A stretch of 42,202 bases of DNA, taken from NCBI GenBank assembly GCA_945860705.1, contig CAMART010000026.1, forward strand, positions 1-42,202. Reading direction: 5' to 3'. Made by a program: the position numbers and the translations under genes. The DNA comes from Chitinophaga pinensis (lineage in GTDB: Bacteria > Bacteroidota > Bacteroidia > Chitinophagales > CAMDFR01). Below the pieces are notes generated by a model. The model was not told the origin of the DNA. It made no database searches and saw only the letters and a program-made list of their open reading frames with translations. This document shows, in pieces, positions 8,651 through 18,376 of this stretch; position 1 is the first letter of the stretch; each line of letters opens with the position of its first letter.

Positions 8651-9856
8651 ATGAATATAGTCTATTCTTTTCTTATAGGCGCTATAGCGATACTGTTGCC
8701 GTGGGGTAGATCAATAAATAGTATTAGTATAGTATTATTAGCGATAGTTTGGTTGTTTTCATTTGATTGGAAATCAAAATGGAGCAACTTGATCAAATAT
8801 AAATTTGAATTATTGCCCTTTTTGGCTTATTTTTTCATACATATTATCGTTTTAAGTTATTCTAAAAATTTTAATGCTGGTATTGAGGAGATTATTAAGA
8901 AACTTAGTTTTTTTATATTGCCAATAGTTATATTCAGTGTTGCAGACGAGATAGCGCCTTATATCGACAAAATAAAACAGTCTTTTATATGGAGTTTGTT
9001 TTTCTATTTTATTGTTTCATTGATAACTGCATATAGTTATTATTTAGATGGTAATAAGCTCGCTTTTTACTATATTCATTTAATCTCATATACCAAAATG
9101 CATCCAAGTTATATTTCTATATTTTTGATTATAGGTATTGCATTTGCCTATAATTTAGGGTTAAATGGTAAAAAACTATACTATTTATTTATACCTATTT
9201 TTATCATTTTTGTTCTATTACTTAGTGCACGAACGGAAATACTAATATTAGGTATAGTATTGATAATTATATGCTTATATCATTTCAAACGTATAGAAAA
9301 ACCTGTAATTGGTTATTTGTTAGTATTACTTATTTTATTCGCTTCATTTGCTTCTATTAAATATATACCTGAGCTCAATACAAGATTTTCTGTATTAAAA
9401 AAAGGAGAGGAGAATTCAGAAAATTTAGTGAATATAAAAAATGAAAGGAATCAAATATGGACTTTAGCTATTGAACAAATATATAAAACGCCTATTTCTG
9501 GAATTGGTGTTGGTGCATCACAAGATTTTTATTTCTCCAAATTTAAAGAGAAAAAATACATTTTATTGGAATTAAAAAAACTCAATAATACACATAATCA
9601 GTTTTTACATCAGTTTTTAATTACAGGATTATTCGGATTTATAATTTGTATGTTTTTTTATTTTTATCCATTATATAAATCATTAGTATATAAAGATTTA
9701 ATATCATTTATCTTAAACTCTACTTTCATAATCGCATCTATCACAGAATGTATTTTAGAAACTCAAAGCGGTATAGTAGGAGTAGTATTATTTAGTTGTA
9801 TATGCTTAGTTAAAAATCATAGATATGATAATTCAGCTACATCTTATTTAACATAA
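8651..9856 (+). CDS. O-antigen ligase/polymerase family membrane protein (Wzy_C-like)
   Basis: Likely joins or polymerises undecaprenyl-linked glycans at the periplasmic face of the inner membrane. The 401 residues contain about ten to twelve hydrophobic segments. The family hallmark is present near residues 285-335: PISGIGVGASQDFY, then NTHNQFLHQFLITGLFGF, the His-Asn motif before a Gly-rich helix. LLLSARTEILILG near residue 190 matches the conserved Arg region of WaaL-type proteins. It is divergent from another polymerase-like membrane gene, with no glycosyltransferases around, so ligase versus polymerase cannot be decided. Superfamily confidence is good; substrate is unknown. Confidence 0.78.
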   Translation: MNIVYSFLIGAIAILLPWGRSINSISIVLLAIVWLFSFDWKSKWSNLIKYKFELLPFLAYFFIHIIVLSYSKNFNAGIEEIIKKLSFFILPIVIFSVADEIAPYIDKIKQSFIWSLFFYFIVSLITAYSYYLDGNKLAFYYIHLISYTKMHPSYISIFLIIGIAFAYNLGLNGKKLYYLFIPIFIIFVLLLSARTEILILGIVLIIICLYHFKRIEKPVIGYLLVLLILFASFASIKYIPELNTRFSVLKKGEENSENLVNIKNERNQIWTLAIEQIYKTPISGIGVGASQDFYFSKFKEKKYILLELKKLNNTHNQFLHQFLITGLFGFIICMFFYFYPLYKSLVYKDLISFILNSTFIIASITECILETQSGIVGVVLFSCICLVKNHRYDNSATSYLT

Positions 9857-9902
9857 TATTAATTATAAGACAATACTATTATAAGATATAATGGTATAGA
9901 TA

Positions 9903-10424
9903 TTATTTAATGCATTCATTTTCAGCATGTATTATAGCATATATAAGCTCATCTAGTTTACTCTTATCCATTTGAAAAGTAATTTTGGCTTTCAAATAAA
10001 ATGGTTCTCTTTTATCTATAAGTTCATTGATAAATTTTAAAAGTTCAGAATCTGTTTTATCTGCTAATAATGGTCTTTTAGATTTATTATAGATTAATCT
10101 GCTGATTAAAATACCACGATTTGTTTTCAAATAAATACTTAAGCCATTTGAATTGATAAAATTAATATTATTATTAAAACATGGAGTTCCTCCGCCACAT
10201 GAGATAATGATGTCTGTTTCATTTATTGATTTTAGGTAAAAAGACTCTAATTCTCTAAATCTAGATTCACCATAATTGTTAAATATATCAGCTATTTTAA
10301 GATTTTCTTTAGACTCGATAAATTCATCCAGATCTATAAATTTAAAATTCATGGCAAATGCCAGTCTTTTGCCAAATGTAGACTTGCCAGTACCCATAAA
10401 ACCAATTAAGTATATCGGCTTCAT
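9903..10424 (-). CDS. aroK: Shikimate kinase
   Basis: Phosphorylates shikimate to shikimate 3-phosphate with ATP in the chorismate pathway. The P-loop GFMGTGKST is at about residues 8-16. DLDEFIE, which contacts shikimate and Mg, is near residue 32, and CGGGTP, which binds shikimate, is near residue 76. RPLL near the lid region completes the set. At 173 residues it has the family's normal length. It starts one base after the stop of the upstream M1 peptidase gene, so the two are probably cotranscribed, though their functions are unrelated. Confidence 0.95.
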   Translation of the reverse strand: MKPIYLIGFMGTGKSTFGKRLAFAMNFKFIDLDEFIESKENLKIADIFNNYGESRFRELESFYLKSINETDIIISCGGGTPCFNNNINFINSNGLSIYLKTNRGILISRLIYNKSKRPLLADKTDSELLKFINELIDKREPFYLKAKITFQMDKSKLDELIYAIIHAENECIK

Positions 10425-10425
10425 A

Positions 10426-12834
10426 TTATTTTAATACTTCAAATTTACTGGTAAATACTTCCTTTTCATTAAAGTATTTAATTATATAAACGCTATTATT
10501 CATTGATTTAGTATCAATTATAATTTCGTTAGAATTTATAATTTCAATATTTTTAACAATTTCACCATTCATTGTATATATTCGTATTACAGCATTTTTA
10601 ATAGGTTTTTCTATTGTTAGCTTGATTTGATTGTTAGCTGGATTTGGATATATAGTAATATTATTTTCTTGATTATTAAATTCATTAATAAGTAATGCAT
10701 TACAATTTTTCTGATAATATGTCGTGTCCTCATATCTAAAATCATATATAGCGAAACAGTATTGACCTTTTTTTAGATTATAAGCTACTACCCTACCATT
10801 TTTATCAAATGCATTACCATTATTATATAATCTTGTTGAATCGAAAATTCTCCAATCTTCTAATGCATTTTTTCTATACATCAGAACAATACTATCTTCA
10901 CTATTAGTAATAAAATCATTATCCAAATAGCCGTTTGTAAGCGAATTAGTGCCATTATAATTAAATGATACATTTGCTTTTGTAAGAGCATCATCAAATA
11001 TCCCGTCTATATTCCAATATCTATAATTATGTAAGTGTAAGCCTGGGATTTTAGCTTTCATAGGATCAGGAGCTACATAATTATGTTCTACTCTCATCAA
11101 TATAGAGTCCGCTCCTACTACTCTAGTATCTATAATTGCTTTTGCTAATAGAAAACTTTTTGTACCGGTAGTTTTTATAGTTTGATATTCATCAATTATA
11201 GCATCACTAATTTTCTCATCAAAATCCAAGGCAATATAAGAAGGTTCAAATCCTATATTTAGGACAATATCAGAACATATTTCACTTAAATTTACTTTAA
11301 AAGTAGTTTTATTGAAATTATTGTCAAAAACACTGATTTCCATTGGTACATTTTTATAATAATGTGGAGCATTGTCCAATCTTTGCTTTATCCAAAGTCG
11401 AAGTTGACCGCTCGAATAAGTATGGTAATCTATAGAAAATTGAGGAAATCCCGGAGACAATACCCAATCATTAAAGAAATCTGAAGCATTAAAGCTAGAA
11501 TTAGAAGTGATAAAATCTCTAAAATCAGTACTTTTTACATTTGTAAAAGCTTTTGAGTTCATATAATCTTTTAATACATTAAAAAACAAGGTGTCGCCCA
11601 TATATCCTCTTAATGAATGAGCAATGTCAGCTCCTTTTTTGTACGAAGTACTTCCATATACTAAATGATTTGGAACACTACTAAGCGCAAGGTATCCGCT
11701 ATCTCTTACGTGGGCAAATTGAAGAACGCTTGCATGATTATCTCTAACGGATTTTTTATAAGCATCTTTTCCATACATACCTTCTGTGAATACATGCTCA
11801 CTATATACTGCCCAACCTTCATTTAGCCACATTTCACTTGCATTTTCACAGGTCACTAAATCTCCCCACCAGTGATGAGATAGCTCATGTGCCATCAAAG
11901 TTTCATAACTCAAGTTGCCATTTACAGCAAAATTTGGATAGGTAATATTACAGGCATGTTCCATTGCTCCTCCATTATAATCGGTCACTGCATATCCTAC
12001 CCTATCAAATTTATAAGGCCCATAACTATTTTCAAATATCCTTAATGCATTATCAAGATTGGCAAACGAGCCTTTCAATTTATTTGAATCTGAAGCTAAC
12101 ACTCCCAATTGTATAGGTATTATTCTTTCTATACCATTAAATGTATCTTCCAAAGTAGCGTATTTTGCTACAGCCACAGACGCAAGATAAGATGGTATAT
12201 TTTGATTGTTTTTCCAATGCCAAGTAATAGAACCATCTGAATTTATAATAGTGTTTAATAAATTGCCCCCGCAAAAGGCTTTTCTAGTACTATCGGTGGT
12301 AATAAAGTACTCAAAAGTGCATCTTTCAACAAAATTATCAAAGCAAGGAAACCAAGTTCTTCCATAACTATGTTGTTCTTCTAAAAAACTTACTCCTATA
12401 TTATATGCATAATTATTACTCCAATAAAAGCCACCAAAATCATTAATATCTAAAAAAGGTGTACCATGGTAATAAAAATCTAAAAGCACATTATCCCCAT
12501 TGTTAAATATTAATGGGAAATTAACTACTAAAGATTGTGAAGATATAATATAGCTAGATGAAATTCCATTTGTTTTTATAGAATCAATAGTTAGTCCTCT
12601 TAAATCAAATCTTACTTTATTTAAATTGTTTTGTTTTGATATCCCTACAATAGATGAATGAGCAATAACATTTCTAGATGTATAGTTTCCAAAATCAAAA
12701 TTTATTATAGTATTAACTATATCTAATGTATCGCTTCTGTTGTCATAAGCTTGATAACTGAAATTTTGTGTCGGTTCTTCTGCATAAAAAATGCTATAAA
12801 ATAACACTAAAGTAATAGTAGATATATATTTCAT
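10426..12834 (-). CDS. Secreted M1 family zinc aminopeptidase with type IX sorting domain
   Basis: Zinc metallopeptidase of the gluzincin clan, predicted to trim peptides outside the cell. A signal peptide (MKYISTITLVLFYSIFYAEE) leads the 802-residue protein. The exopeptidase motif GAMEH is at about 289-293, where His replaces the usual Asn of GAMEN. The zinc site HELSH is at about 316-320, with its third ligand Glu 18 residues later in MWLNEGWAVY. A beta-rich domain follows. The last 80 residues (ITIYPNPANNQIKLTIEK to the terminal FEVLK) form a type A T9SS sorting domain. A TATTTTTG box lies 28 bases upstream, and aroK follows after one base. Confidence 0.93.
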   Translation of the reverse strand: MKYISTITLVLFYSIFYAEEPTQNFSYQAYDNRSDTLDIVNTIINFDFGNYTSRNVIAHSSIVGISKQNNLNKVRFDLRGLTIDSIKTNGISSSYIISSQSLVVNFPLIFNNGDNVLLDFYYHGTPFLDINDFGGFYWSNNYAYNIGVSFLEEQHSYGRTWFPCFDNFVERCTFEYFITTDSTRKAFCGGNLLNTIINSDGSITWHWKNNQNIPSYLASVAVAKYATLEDTFNGIERIIPIQLGVLASDSNKLKGSFANLDNALRIFENSYGPYKFDRVGYAVTDYNGGAMEHACNITYPNFAVNGNLSYETLMAHELSHHWWGDLVTCENASEMWLNEGWAVYSEHVFTEGMYGKDAYKKSVRDNHASVLQFAHVRDSGYLALSSVPNHLVYGSTSYKKGADIAHSLRGYMGDTLFFNVLKDYMNSKAFTNVKSTDFRDFITSNSSFNASDFFNDWVLSPGFPQFSIDYHTYSSGQLRLWIKQRLDNAPHYYKNVPMEISVFDNNFNKTTFKVNLSEICSDIVLNIGFEPSYIALDFDEKISDAIIDEYQTIKTTGTKSFLLAKAIIDTRVVGADSILMRVEHNYVAPDPMKAKIPGLHLHNYRYWNIDGIFDDALTKANVSFNYNGTNSLTNGYLDNDFITNSEDSIVLMYRKNALEDWRIFDSTRLYNNGNAFDKNGRVVAYNLKKGQYCFAIYDFRYEDTTYYQKNCNALLINEFNNQENNITIYPNPANNQIKLTIEKPIKNAVIRIYTMNGEIVKNIEIINSNEIIIDTKSMNNSVYIIKYFNEKEVFTSKFEVLK

Positions 12835-12862
12835 CTAGTAAAAATAAGAAAAAGAATTGTCA

Positions 12863-12870
12863 CAAAAATA
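12863..12870 (-). promoter_or_regulatory. Bacteroidota -7 box for the M1 peptidase-aroK pair
   Basis: The minus strand reads TATTTTTG, 28 bases before the M1 start. It overlaps the U-tract side of the upstream terminator, so the signal could be a by-product of the A-rich run. Confidence 0.4.
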
Positions 12871-12872
12871 AA

Positions 12873-12905
12873 AAAGGGTATTTATATTTCTATAAACACC
12901 CTTTA
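12873..12905 (-). terminator. Rho-independent terminator after the giant surface protein gene
   Basis: The arms AAAGGGTATTTATA and TATAAACACCCTTT pair almost perfectly (one A-C mismatch) around a four-base loop. Read on the minus strand, the hairpin is followed by a T-rich run (complement of 12863-12873). It sits between the surface protein stop and the M1 peptidase start. Confidence 0.8.
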
Positions 12906-12924
12906 AAATATGAATTTAAAAAAA

Positions 12925-15900
12925 TTATCTAATCAAAGTAAATGCCCCATTAGATATTTGCTCTATCATTCTACTAGCATCTGCTGGATCTGGGTATTGT
13001 ATTCTAGCATAGTATACATAACTGCCTATTGGTTGAGGAGTTCCTAAGAAATTTCCATCCCAACCTGGAGTAAGTGGACTATCATATACAATATTACCCC
13101 ATCTATCAAACACTCTAAATTCTAGAACAGTAGCCCCAGGTGTAAGTACTGGATAGAAGAAATCATTCAATCCATCACCATTTGGTGTAAATGCACCAGG
13201 TATAGCAAAGAATCCAAGTGGTTTAATATTTAGAGTAATAGTAGCAGTATCCATACAGCCAGTAGCAGAATCTGTTACATATACTATATAATCTACGTGA
13301 TCAGGTGTAGATGTAGTAGATGAAGCTGTTGGGCTTTGGATAGAAGTACTATTTAAATAAGTACTTGGAGTCCAGTTATAAGAAACACTATATCCACTAG
13401 CTGTAGTTACGTTCAATACTGATAAATCATTTACAAATTGAGTATCAGGACTTGCTGTAGCGACTGCATCTAAACATACTGTACTGAATGTCATCGATTC
13501 TGTAGCGGTACATCCATTTGCTCTTGTTACTGTCACTGAATACACTCCATTTTCTATTGTTTCTATAGGATTAATAGCACTTGTTCCAGAAGGAGTACTC
13601 CAAGAATATGTAGCTCCAGCTTCACTATAAGGAGAGATTGATTTAGTCTGTCCACAACACATGGTAGTATCATTCAATGGATCAAGTATAGGTGGGAATT
13701 TCTCCCATACTGTAAACGAATCTGCTCCTACACAACCACTATCTGTAACTGTAATTATATATGTACCAGAAACACTTACAGTATTAGTAGTGCCCGATCC
13801 TCCAGTTGGTGACCATATATTAGTAGAAGTTCCTGTTGAACCAGTATATGACAATACTACAGAATTACCTGTACAGAATGAATCATCAGTAGCTGTGATT
13901 ACTGGAGTAGGAATAGGTACTACTCTTAAATATACGGTATTAGAAGTATCCTTACAACCAAATGAATCAGTAGCTATAACAGAATAATTACCTGTAGTAG
14001 TAGCTGTATAAGTACTAGCTGTTCCAGAAGGATTCCATTGATATGAACTAAATAATGGATTAGTCGCATCATATACTATAGAATCACCATTACATATATA
14101 TGTAGATGCTGGAGTTAAATTAATTGGAATCTTAGGATGAACAATTATGTTTACTGAATCTGTTTTAGTACATCCTAATGTATCAGTAATTGTAAGAGTA
14201 TATGTAGTTGTAGTTAATGGTGTAGCAGTAGGATTTGCTACAAGTCCAGTTGGAGATAAAGTAGCAGTAGGACTCCAATTGAATGTTGCATTATTAGTTG
14301 CAGTAGCTAATAAATTAACAGATATTCCATAACAAACAGCTGTATCATTACTTATAGTATATGGTAGTGAATCAACTAATATTGTTACTGTATCATACTT
14401 ATCACATGCTCCATCAGTTACATGTAAAATATAAGTTGTAGTTTGATTAACTGTAGCAGTAGGACAAAGTGAATTGCTATCGCTTAATCCAGTAGTTGGT
14501 GTCCAGTCAAAATCAAGTATTCTAGGTGGAATAATAAACGAATCTGGTGCAAATCTCCAAGACTCATTTGTTACTGAAGCTCCCCAGTTTACACCATTTC
14601 TACCTGGTGCAGCATATCCTAGAGTTCCTGTTCTATTTTCAATACCTAAAGTAGCTGGACTTAAATTGTTAGCATAAGTATTATGTATTTCTATAACATT
14701 AGTAGTTTCAAATAATACTATTTGCCCTTTGAATGCTGGTGTAGTACCACAACATAAAGGAATATCGTTATAATTAACTACAAATCTTCTGTTTGGTGCA
14801 ACACCGATAGTTTGATAGTCGATTCTACCTGGTCCGCCTCCTGGAGGGAATAAATCATCCCATCCACATGCTATAAGGTCATTTGGAGCAAAACCATTAG
14901 GTAGTACTTGACCGGCACAACATCCACTACCGAATGATGCAACATCAAAAGTAATAAATCCGTTAGATGATATTTTTAATTCAGTTTTATTTTCACAGAA
15001 AAATCCAAAATTAAATCCAATTGGAATCACTGAACTTAATTGATCATCCGATAAAGATATTGATGTACCAGAACCTGCAAGTGGTGCATAAGCAATTGAA
15101 TTTACTGTATATCTATCACAATATGGAGAAACACGTGGTAAAGAATCCCAAAGTACTGTTGCACAAAGAGTAACATTACCTGGTGAACATAAAGTATCAT
15201 TATTTGGGAAACTAGTAATTCTAAGTGTAGTATCTTCTAAAGTCGTGTTAAGTGCTGTACTCGTACAACCGCTATCACTCACAACTACTTGATAAGTTCT
15301 AGAAGGTCCAACTATAGCAGTAGTAAAAGAAGAATCATAACTAGTTAATCCTACAGCTGGAGTCCAAGAATAAGTTAGAATTGGCAATGATGGATCCCAT
15401 CTTCTAGATTTATTAGTATCAGCCCATTGAGCTTGGTTTTTACCAGGAGCAGTTAATGCGGAAGTACCGCCAATATTTTCTATACCCATAGTACCAAAAT
15501 ATGAAAACATACCACTTACTTCAGTAGTGTGGATATCTATCAATCCTGAAGATTCGTGTAAAACGTATTGCTGTTTGCATGTACCTGTTCTAGCGCCAAA
15601 GAAATCTCTAAGTCCTACATCATTAAAGTTTACAATAAATTGTCTATTCGGTGCTGTACCTATAGTTCTGTAATCTATTGAGTTTCCTGGGAAACTTGGA
15701 TTTAAATTGGTCCAACAACCTGCTATAACTCCATTAGGTTGGAATGTAGAAGGCATTAATTGACCAGAACAACAACCGTCCGTAGATAATCTATCGAATG
15801 TTAAGAATCCATTCGAACTAATTCTTATACTATCATGATTTCCACAGAAGAAAGGGAATGAAAATCCTAAAGGTAAAAAACTAGTAATTTGGTTGTCTGT

Positions 15901-17772
15901 AAGCGTAATAGCTGTTCCAGAACCTGCAATTGGTGCGAATGGTATGTCATATTGAGTATACATTGAATTACAATTACCAGGTAAAGCAAGAACTCTCATT
16001 GGTATAGAGTCTCCTGTACAAACTGGTGTTGAATCTGCAATTAAATCAATTACTGGTCTATATCCTCTGATAGCTATTGTAATATTAGTATCACTCTCAC
16101 AACCTGCAAATGATCTTACATGGAGATTAATAGTACGAGTATTTGATACCGATCTAGTCCATGGAGTATTTATAGAATCATTTGTAACAAATGCAGATGG
16201 AGTCCATGCGTAGTCATACAATGTAGGACTTCCTAAACTCGGAATAGCATATAAAGGAATAGAATCTGTCCAACAGATAGCAGTATCTGGTGGGAAACTC
16301 AATGTGAAATTAGGTGCCACAAATACAGTAACAGAATCTAATCCACAATTCGTAGTAGCAGTATATGTAGTGGTAACAGTAGGTGTAGCTATAGGTCTAT
16401 CTGTAGTATCATTATCTAATGTAGCACTTGGAGTCCAAGTAAAGAATGAAGCTCTAGTTGCTCTAAGTTGAGAAGAGCCTCCTAAACATATAGTATCATC
16501 AGGACCTGCATAAACATTTACATTGGTATCTACATATATTGTAATCTCTCTAAAAATAGTACCGCAAGGTCCATCAATACCAATAGCTGTATATGTAGTA
16601 GTGGTATCTGGATGTACATTTACAACATTACCAGCTAAAGTATCTATATTATAATTTGGCGTCCATGACCAACGATATTGTGTATCAGATACAAGAACTA
16701 ATTCTTTATAGTCTCCTGGACATATAGTATCAGATAATGTAGGAGTGATATCATTACTGTCTGAAAATATGTTTGCTCCACCAGTAGCTTCTAAAGCGAT
16801 TGCTAAATCAGCTGCACTTAAAATATGAGCAAATGCCGCTGTAACTGTTTGTCCAGGTGCAATAGATGGCCAGTAAAACATTATAGATATTGCTTCATCT
16901 GAAGACGAGAAGTGACCAGTAGTCGTATCTCTACCAGTAGTATAGTATGAACTTAATGGAGTTAGAACTGTACCAAATCCACCGACACCTACTCGAGCAT
17001 TTTGACTTCTAGCTCCAATACCTAAATAACAACCTACTCCTGTTCCAACTGCAGTTGTTAAAGCATCACAATTTGAAGCGCTTGGTTGAGATACAACAGT
17101 ATTATTAGTTACGAAACTACCAGAAATTGGTTGATCGTTATCTGGATCCACATTTCTTATGTAGTAAACGTCATTCATTGTAGTAGAAGTTGTATTTGTT
17201 AATTCAACTTTTGTAACAAAGAAAAGTCTCAAATCAGGTATAGTTGTTGTTTGACGAACTCTAAGACCAGACATAGTGCCAGCTGTATTGCCTTCCCAAA
17301 CAATTACGTTGTCGGTACCAATATGTGCTCCCGATAAAACCGAACCTGGAATTTGATTTGTACCACATCTACTATCGTTGTATGCTTGGAAACCATTTAG
17401 TGATATACCAAAGCCTTCTACTGGTGAGCCAGGAAGAAAATAATCACCACATAAAGCTGGAGAACCTACTGTCCATCCATCTCTACCTGGATCAGCTAAA
17501 AATCCAATTCCATTTAAACCAGCTGTAGAATACCATGTACCAGTACCTGAACATGGAAGTGGTGGTGGCCAAGCTGCGTTCTCTGTTCCATATGTACCGC
17601 AACTTGAAACTCCAACTTCTACATAATCTGAAATTGAAAATGCATTTTGAGTAACTCCTAAAGGATTCAAAACGACATCTCTACACTGTGAGTATAGCTT
17701 TGAGCTATAAACACTAAGGAATAACAACGTTATTGTTGCTATTCTTAAATAATTGTTTTTTTGTTTAAGCAT
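12925..17772 (-). CDS. Giant secreted surface protein with Ig/PKD-like repeats and gliding-type C-terminal sorting domain
   Basis: A 1615-residue predicted exported adhesin-like protein. The N-terminus carries a signal peptide ending near residue 29 (LFLSVYSSKLYSQ). Residues of about 340-590 and 1080-1450 hold repeated Ig/PKD-like modules with the signatures SWTP or WSPT and TTTYT, and paired cysteines. Between them are two related domains, about 603-795 and 886-1078. Each opens with GSGT and has SSNGF(L/I)TFD, then a double Cys (GCCSGQ/GCCAGQ), then APNR. The C-terminal 95 residues (PGAFTPNGDGLNDFFYP, FDRWGNIVYDS) are the CHU/gliding motility C-terminal domain, a type B T9SS signal. A small secreted protein gene lies 14 bases upstream. 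Role in adhesion or gliding is inferred. Confidence 0.9.
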   Translation of the reverse strand: MLKQKNNYLRIATITLLFLSVYSSKLYSQCRDVVLNPLGVTQNAFSISDYVEVGVSSCGTYGTENAAWPPPLPCSGTGTWYSTAGLNGIGFLADPGRDGWTVGSPALCGDYFLPGSPVEGFGISLNGFQAYNDSRCGTNQIPGSVLSGAHIGTDNVIVWEGNTAGTMSGLRVRQTTTIPDLRLFFVTKVELTNTTSTTMNDVYYIRNVDPDNDQPISGSFVTNNTVVSQPSASNCDALTTAVGTGVGCYLGIGARSQNARVGVGGFGTVLTPLSSYYTTGRDTTTGHFSSSDEAISIMFYWPSIAPGQTVTAAFAHILSAADLAIALEATGGANIFSDSNDITPTLSDTICPGDYKELVLVSDTQYRWSWTPNYNIDTLAGNVVNVHPDTTTTYTAIGIDGPCGTIFREITIYVDTNVNVYAGPDDTICLGGSSQLRATRASFFTWTPSATLDNDTTDRPIATPTVTTTYTATTNCGLDSVTVFVAPNFTLSFPPDTAICWTDSIPLYAIPSLGSPTLYDYAWTPSAFVTNDSINTPWTRSVSNTRTINLHVRSFAGCESDTNITIAIRGYRPVIDLIADSTPVCTGDSIPMRVLALPGNCNSMYTQYDIPFAPIAGSGTAITLTDNQITSFLPLGFSFPFFCGNHDSIRISSNGFLTFDRLSTDGCCSGQLMPSTFQPNGVIAGCWTNLNPSFPGNSIDYRTIGTAPNRQFIVNFNDVGLRDFFGARTGTCKQQYVLHESSGLIDIHTTEVSGMFSYFGTMGIENIGGTSALTAPGKNQAQWADTNKSRRWDPSLPILTYSWTPAVGLTSYDSSFTTAIVGPSRTYQVVVSDSGCTSTALNTTLEDTTLRITSFPNNDTLCSPGNVTLCATVLWDSLPRVSPYCDRYTVNSIAYAPLAGSGTSISLSDDQLSSVIPIGFNFGFFCENKTELKISSNGFITFDVASFGSGCCAGQVLPNGFAPNDLIACGWDDLFPPGGGPGRIDYQTIGVAPNRRFVVNYNDIPLCCGTTPAFKGQIVLFETTNVIEIHNTYANNLSPATLGIENRTGTLGYAAPGRNGVNWGASVTNESWRFAPDSFIIPPRILDFDWTPTTGLSDSNSLCPTATVNQTTTYILHVTDGACDKYDTVTILVDSLPYTISNDTAVCYGISVNLLATATNNATFNWSPTATLSPTGLVANPTATPLTTTTYTLTITDTLGCTKTDSVNIIVHPKIPINLTPASTYICNGDSIVYDATNPLFSSYQWNPSGTASTYTATTTGNYSVIATDSFGCKDTSNTVYLRVVPIPTPVITATDDSFCTGNSVVLSYTGSTGTSTNIWSPTGGSGTTNTVSVSGTYIITVTDSGCVGADSFTVWEKFPPILDPLNDTTMCCGQTKSISPYSEAGATYSWSTPSGTSAINPIETIENGVYSVTVTRANGCTATESMTFSTVCLDAVATASPDTQFVNDLSVLNVTTASGYSVSYNWTPSTYLNSTSIQSPTASSTTSTPDHVDYIVYVTDSATGCMDTATITLNIKPLGFFAIPGAFTPNGDGLNDFFYPVLTPGATVLEFRVFDRWGNIVYDSPLTPGWDGNFLGTPQPIGSYVYYARIQYPDPADASRMIEQISNGAFTLIR

Positions 17773-17786
17773 TATTATTAGGTGAT

Positions 17787-18161
17787 TTATTTGTTTATTT
17801 CATTATAAATTTTAAAGTATCTACCAGTGTTACTAGCTATATACTTATTCCAAGATTCTACTGTAGTCATAGTTGAGCCTGGATATTGATTAAGTTTTAA
17901 TGTAGCAGTTTTAGATACTTTATCAAAAGTATAAGTAAGTAAGTTATCACTAATAGAACCAAAAAATGATGATGCAATTTCATCACTTTTGAAATGAAGT
18001 GACTTGATGTCCAGCTGATATACACTCATCATATCTGATGAAGTACTAAGTACAAAATGAGTTGTGTTATCTACAATCACTTTGTTAGTTGGCTTAACAG
18101 TTTGTGCGGATACTGTATAAGCTGTTACGATAAATAAAATTGATAGTAAAGTTTTTGTCAT
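17787..18161 (-). CDS. Small secreted protein of unknown function
   Basis: A 124-residue protein with a clear signal peptide (MTKTLLSILFIVTAYTVSAQ, cleavage after AQ) and a mature part of about 104 residues rich in Ser, Thr and Lys with predicted beta character (STSSDMMSVYQLDIKSLHF, TATLKLNQYPGS). No domain was recognised. It is the first gene before the giant surface protein, with only 14 bases between them, so they probably share a transcript and it may act at the same surface. It is real by signal peptide, spacing and strand; function is not assignable. An 11-bp perfect inverted repeat lies in its leader. Confidence 0.75.
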   Translation of the reverse strand: MTKTLLSILFIVTAYTVSAQTVKPTNKVIVDNTTHFVLSTSSDMMSVYQLDIKSLHFKSDEIASSFFGSISDNLLTYTFDKVSKTATLKLNQYPGSTMTTVESWNKYIASNTGRYFKIYNEINK

Positions 18162-18179
18162 TTTGATTTTTTTTGTAGT

Positions 18180-18210
18180 TAAATAATTAGTAAATATAGC
18201 TAATTATTTA
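18180..18210. repeat. Perfect 11-bp inverted repeat in the leader of the small secreted protein gene
   Basis: TAAATAATTAG and CTAATTATTTA flank a nine-base spacer, 18 bases before the start at 18161. It contains only A-T and two G-C pairs and has no T-tract, so it could be an operator, an mRNA hairpin or chance in AT-rich DNA. Confidence 0.35.
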
Positions 18211-18376
18211 AATACAAGGAAATATTTTTAAATACATATAAACATATATTTATAAAATATTGACTATCAGGATATCTTTATTGATATTATGTTTAAAAAA
18301 GTTATAATTCAATTTCCTTATTAATAAATTTGAATGTTAAACATCAATTATATTTAAGTTGTAAATTGATTTACTA

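Noticed and set aside
13661-14677. Plus-strand reading frames of 61 to 108 residues
   Set aside because: They lie inside the giant surface protein gene on the opposite strand and mirror its Thr/Ser-rich repeats; no start context or family signs.
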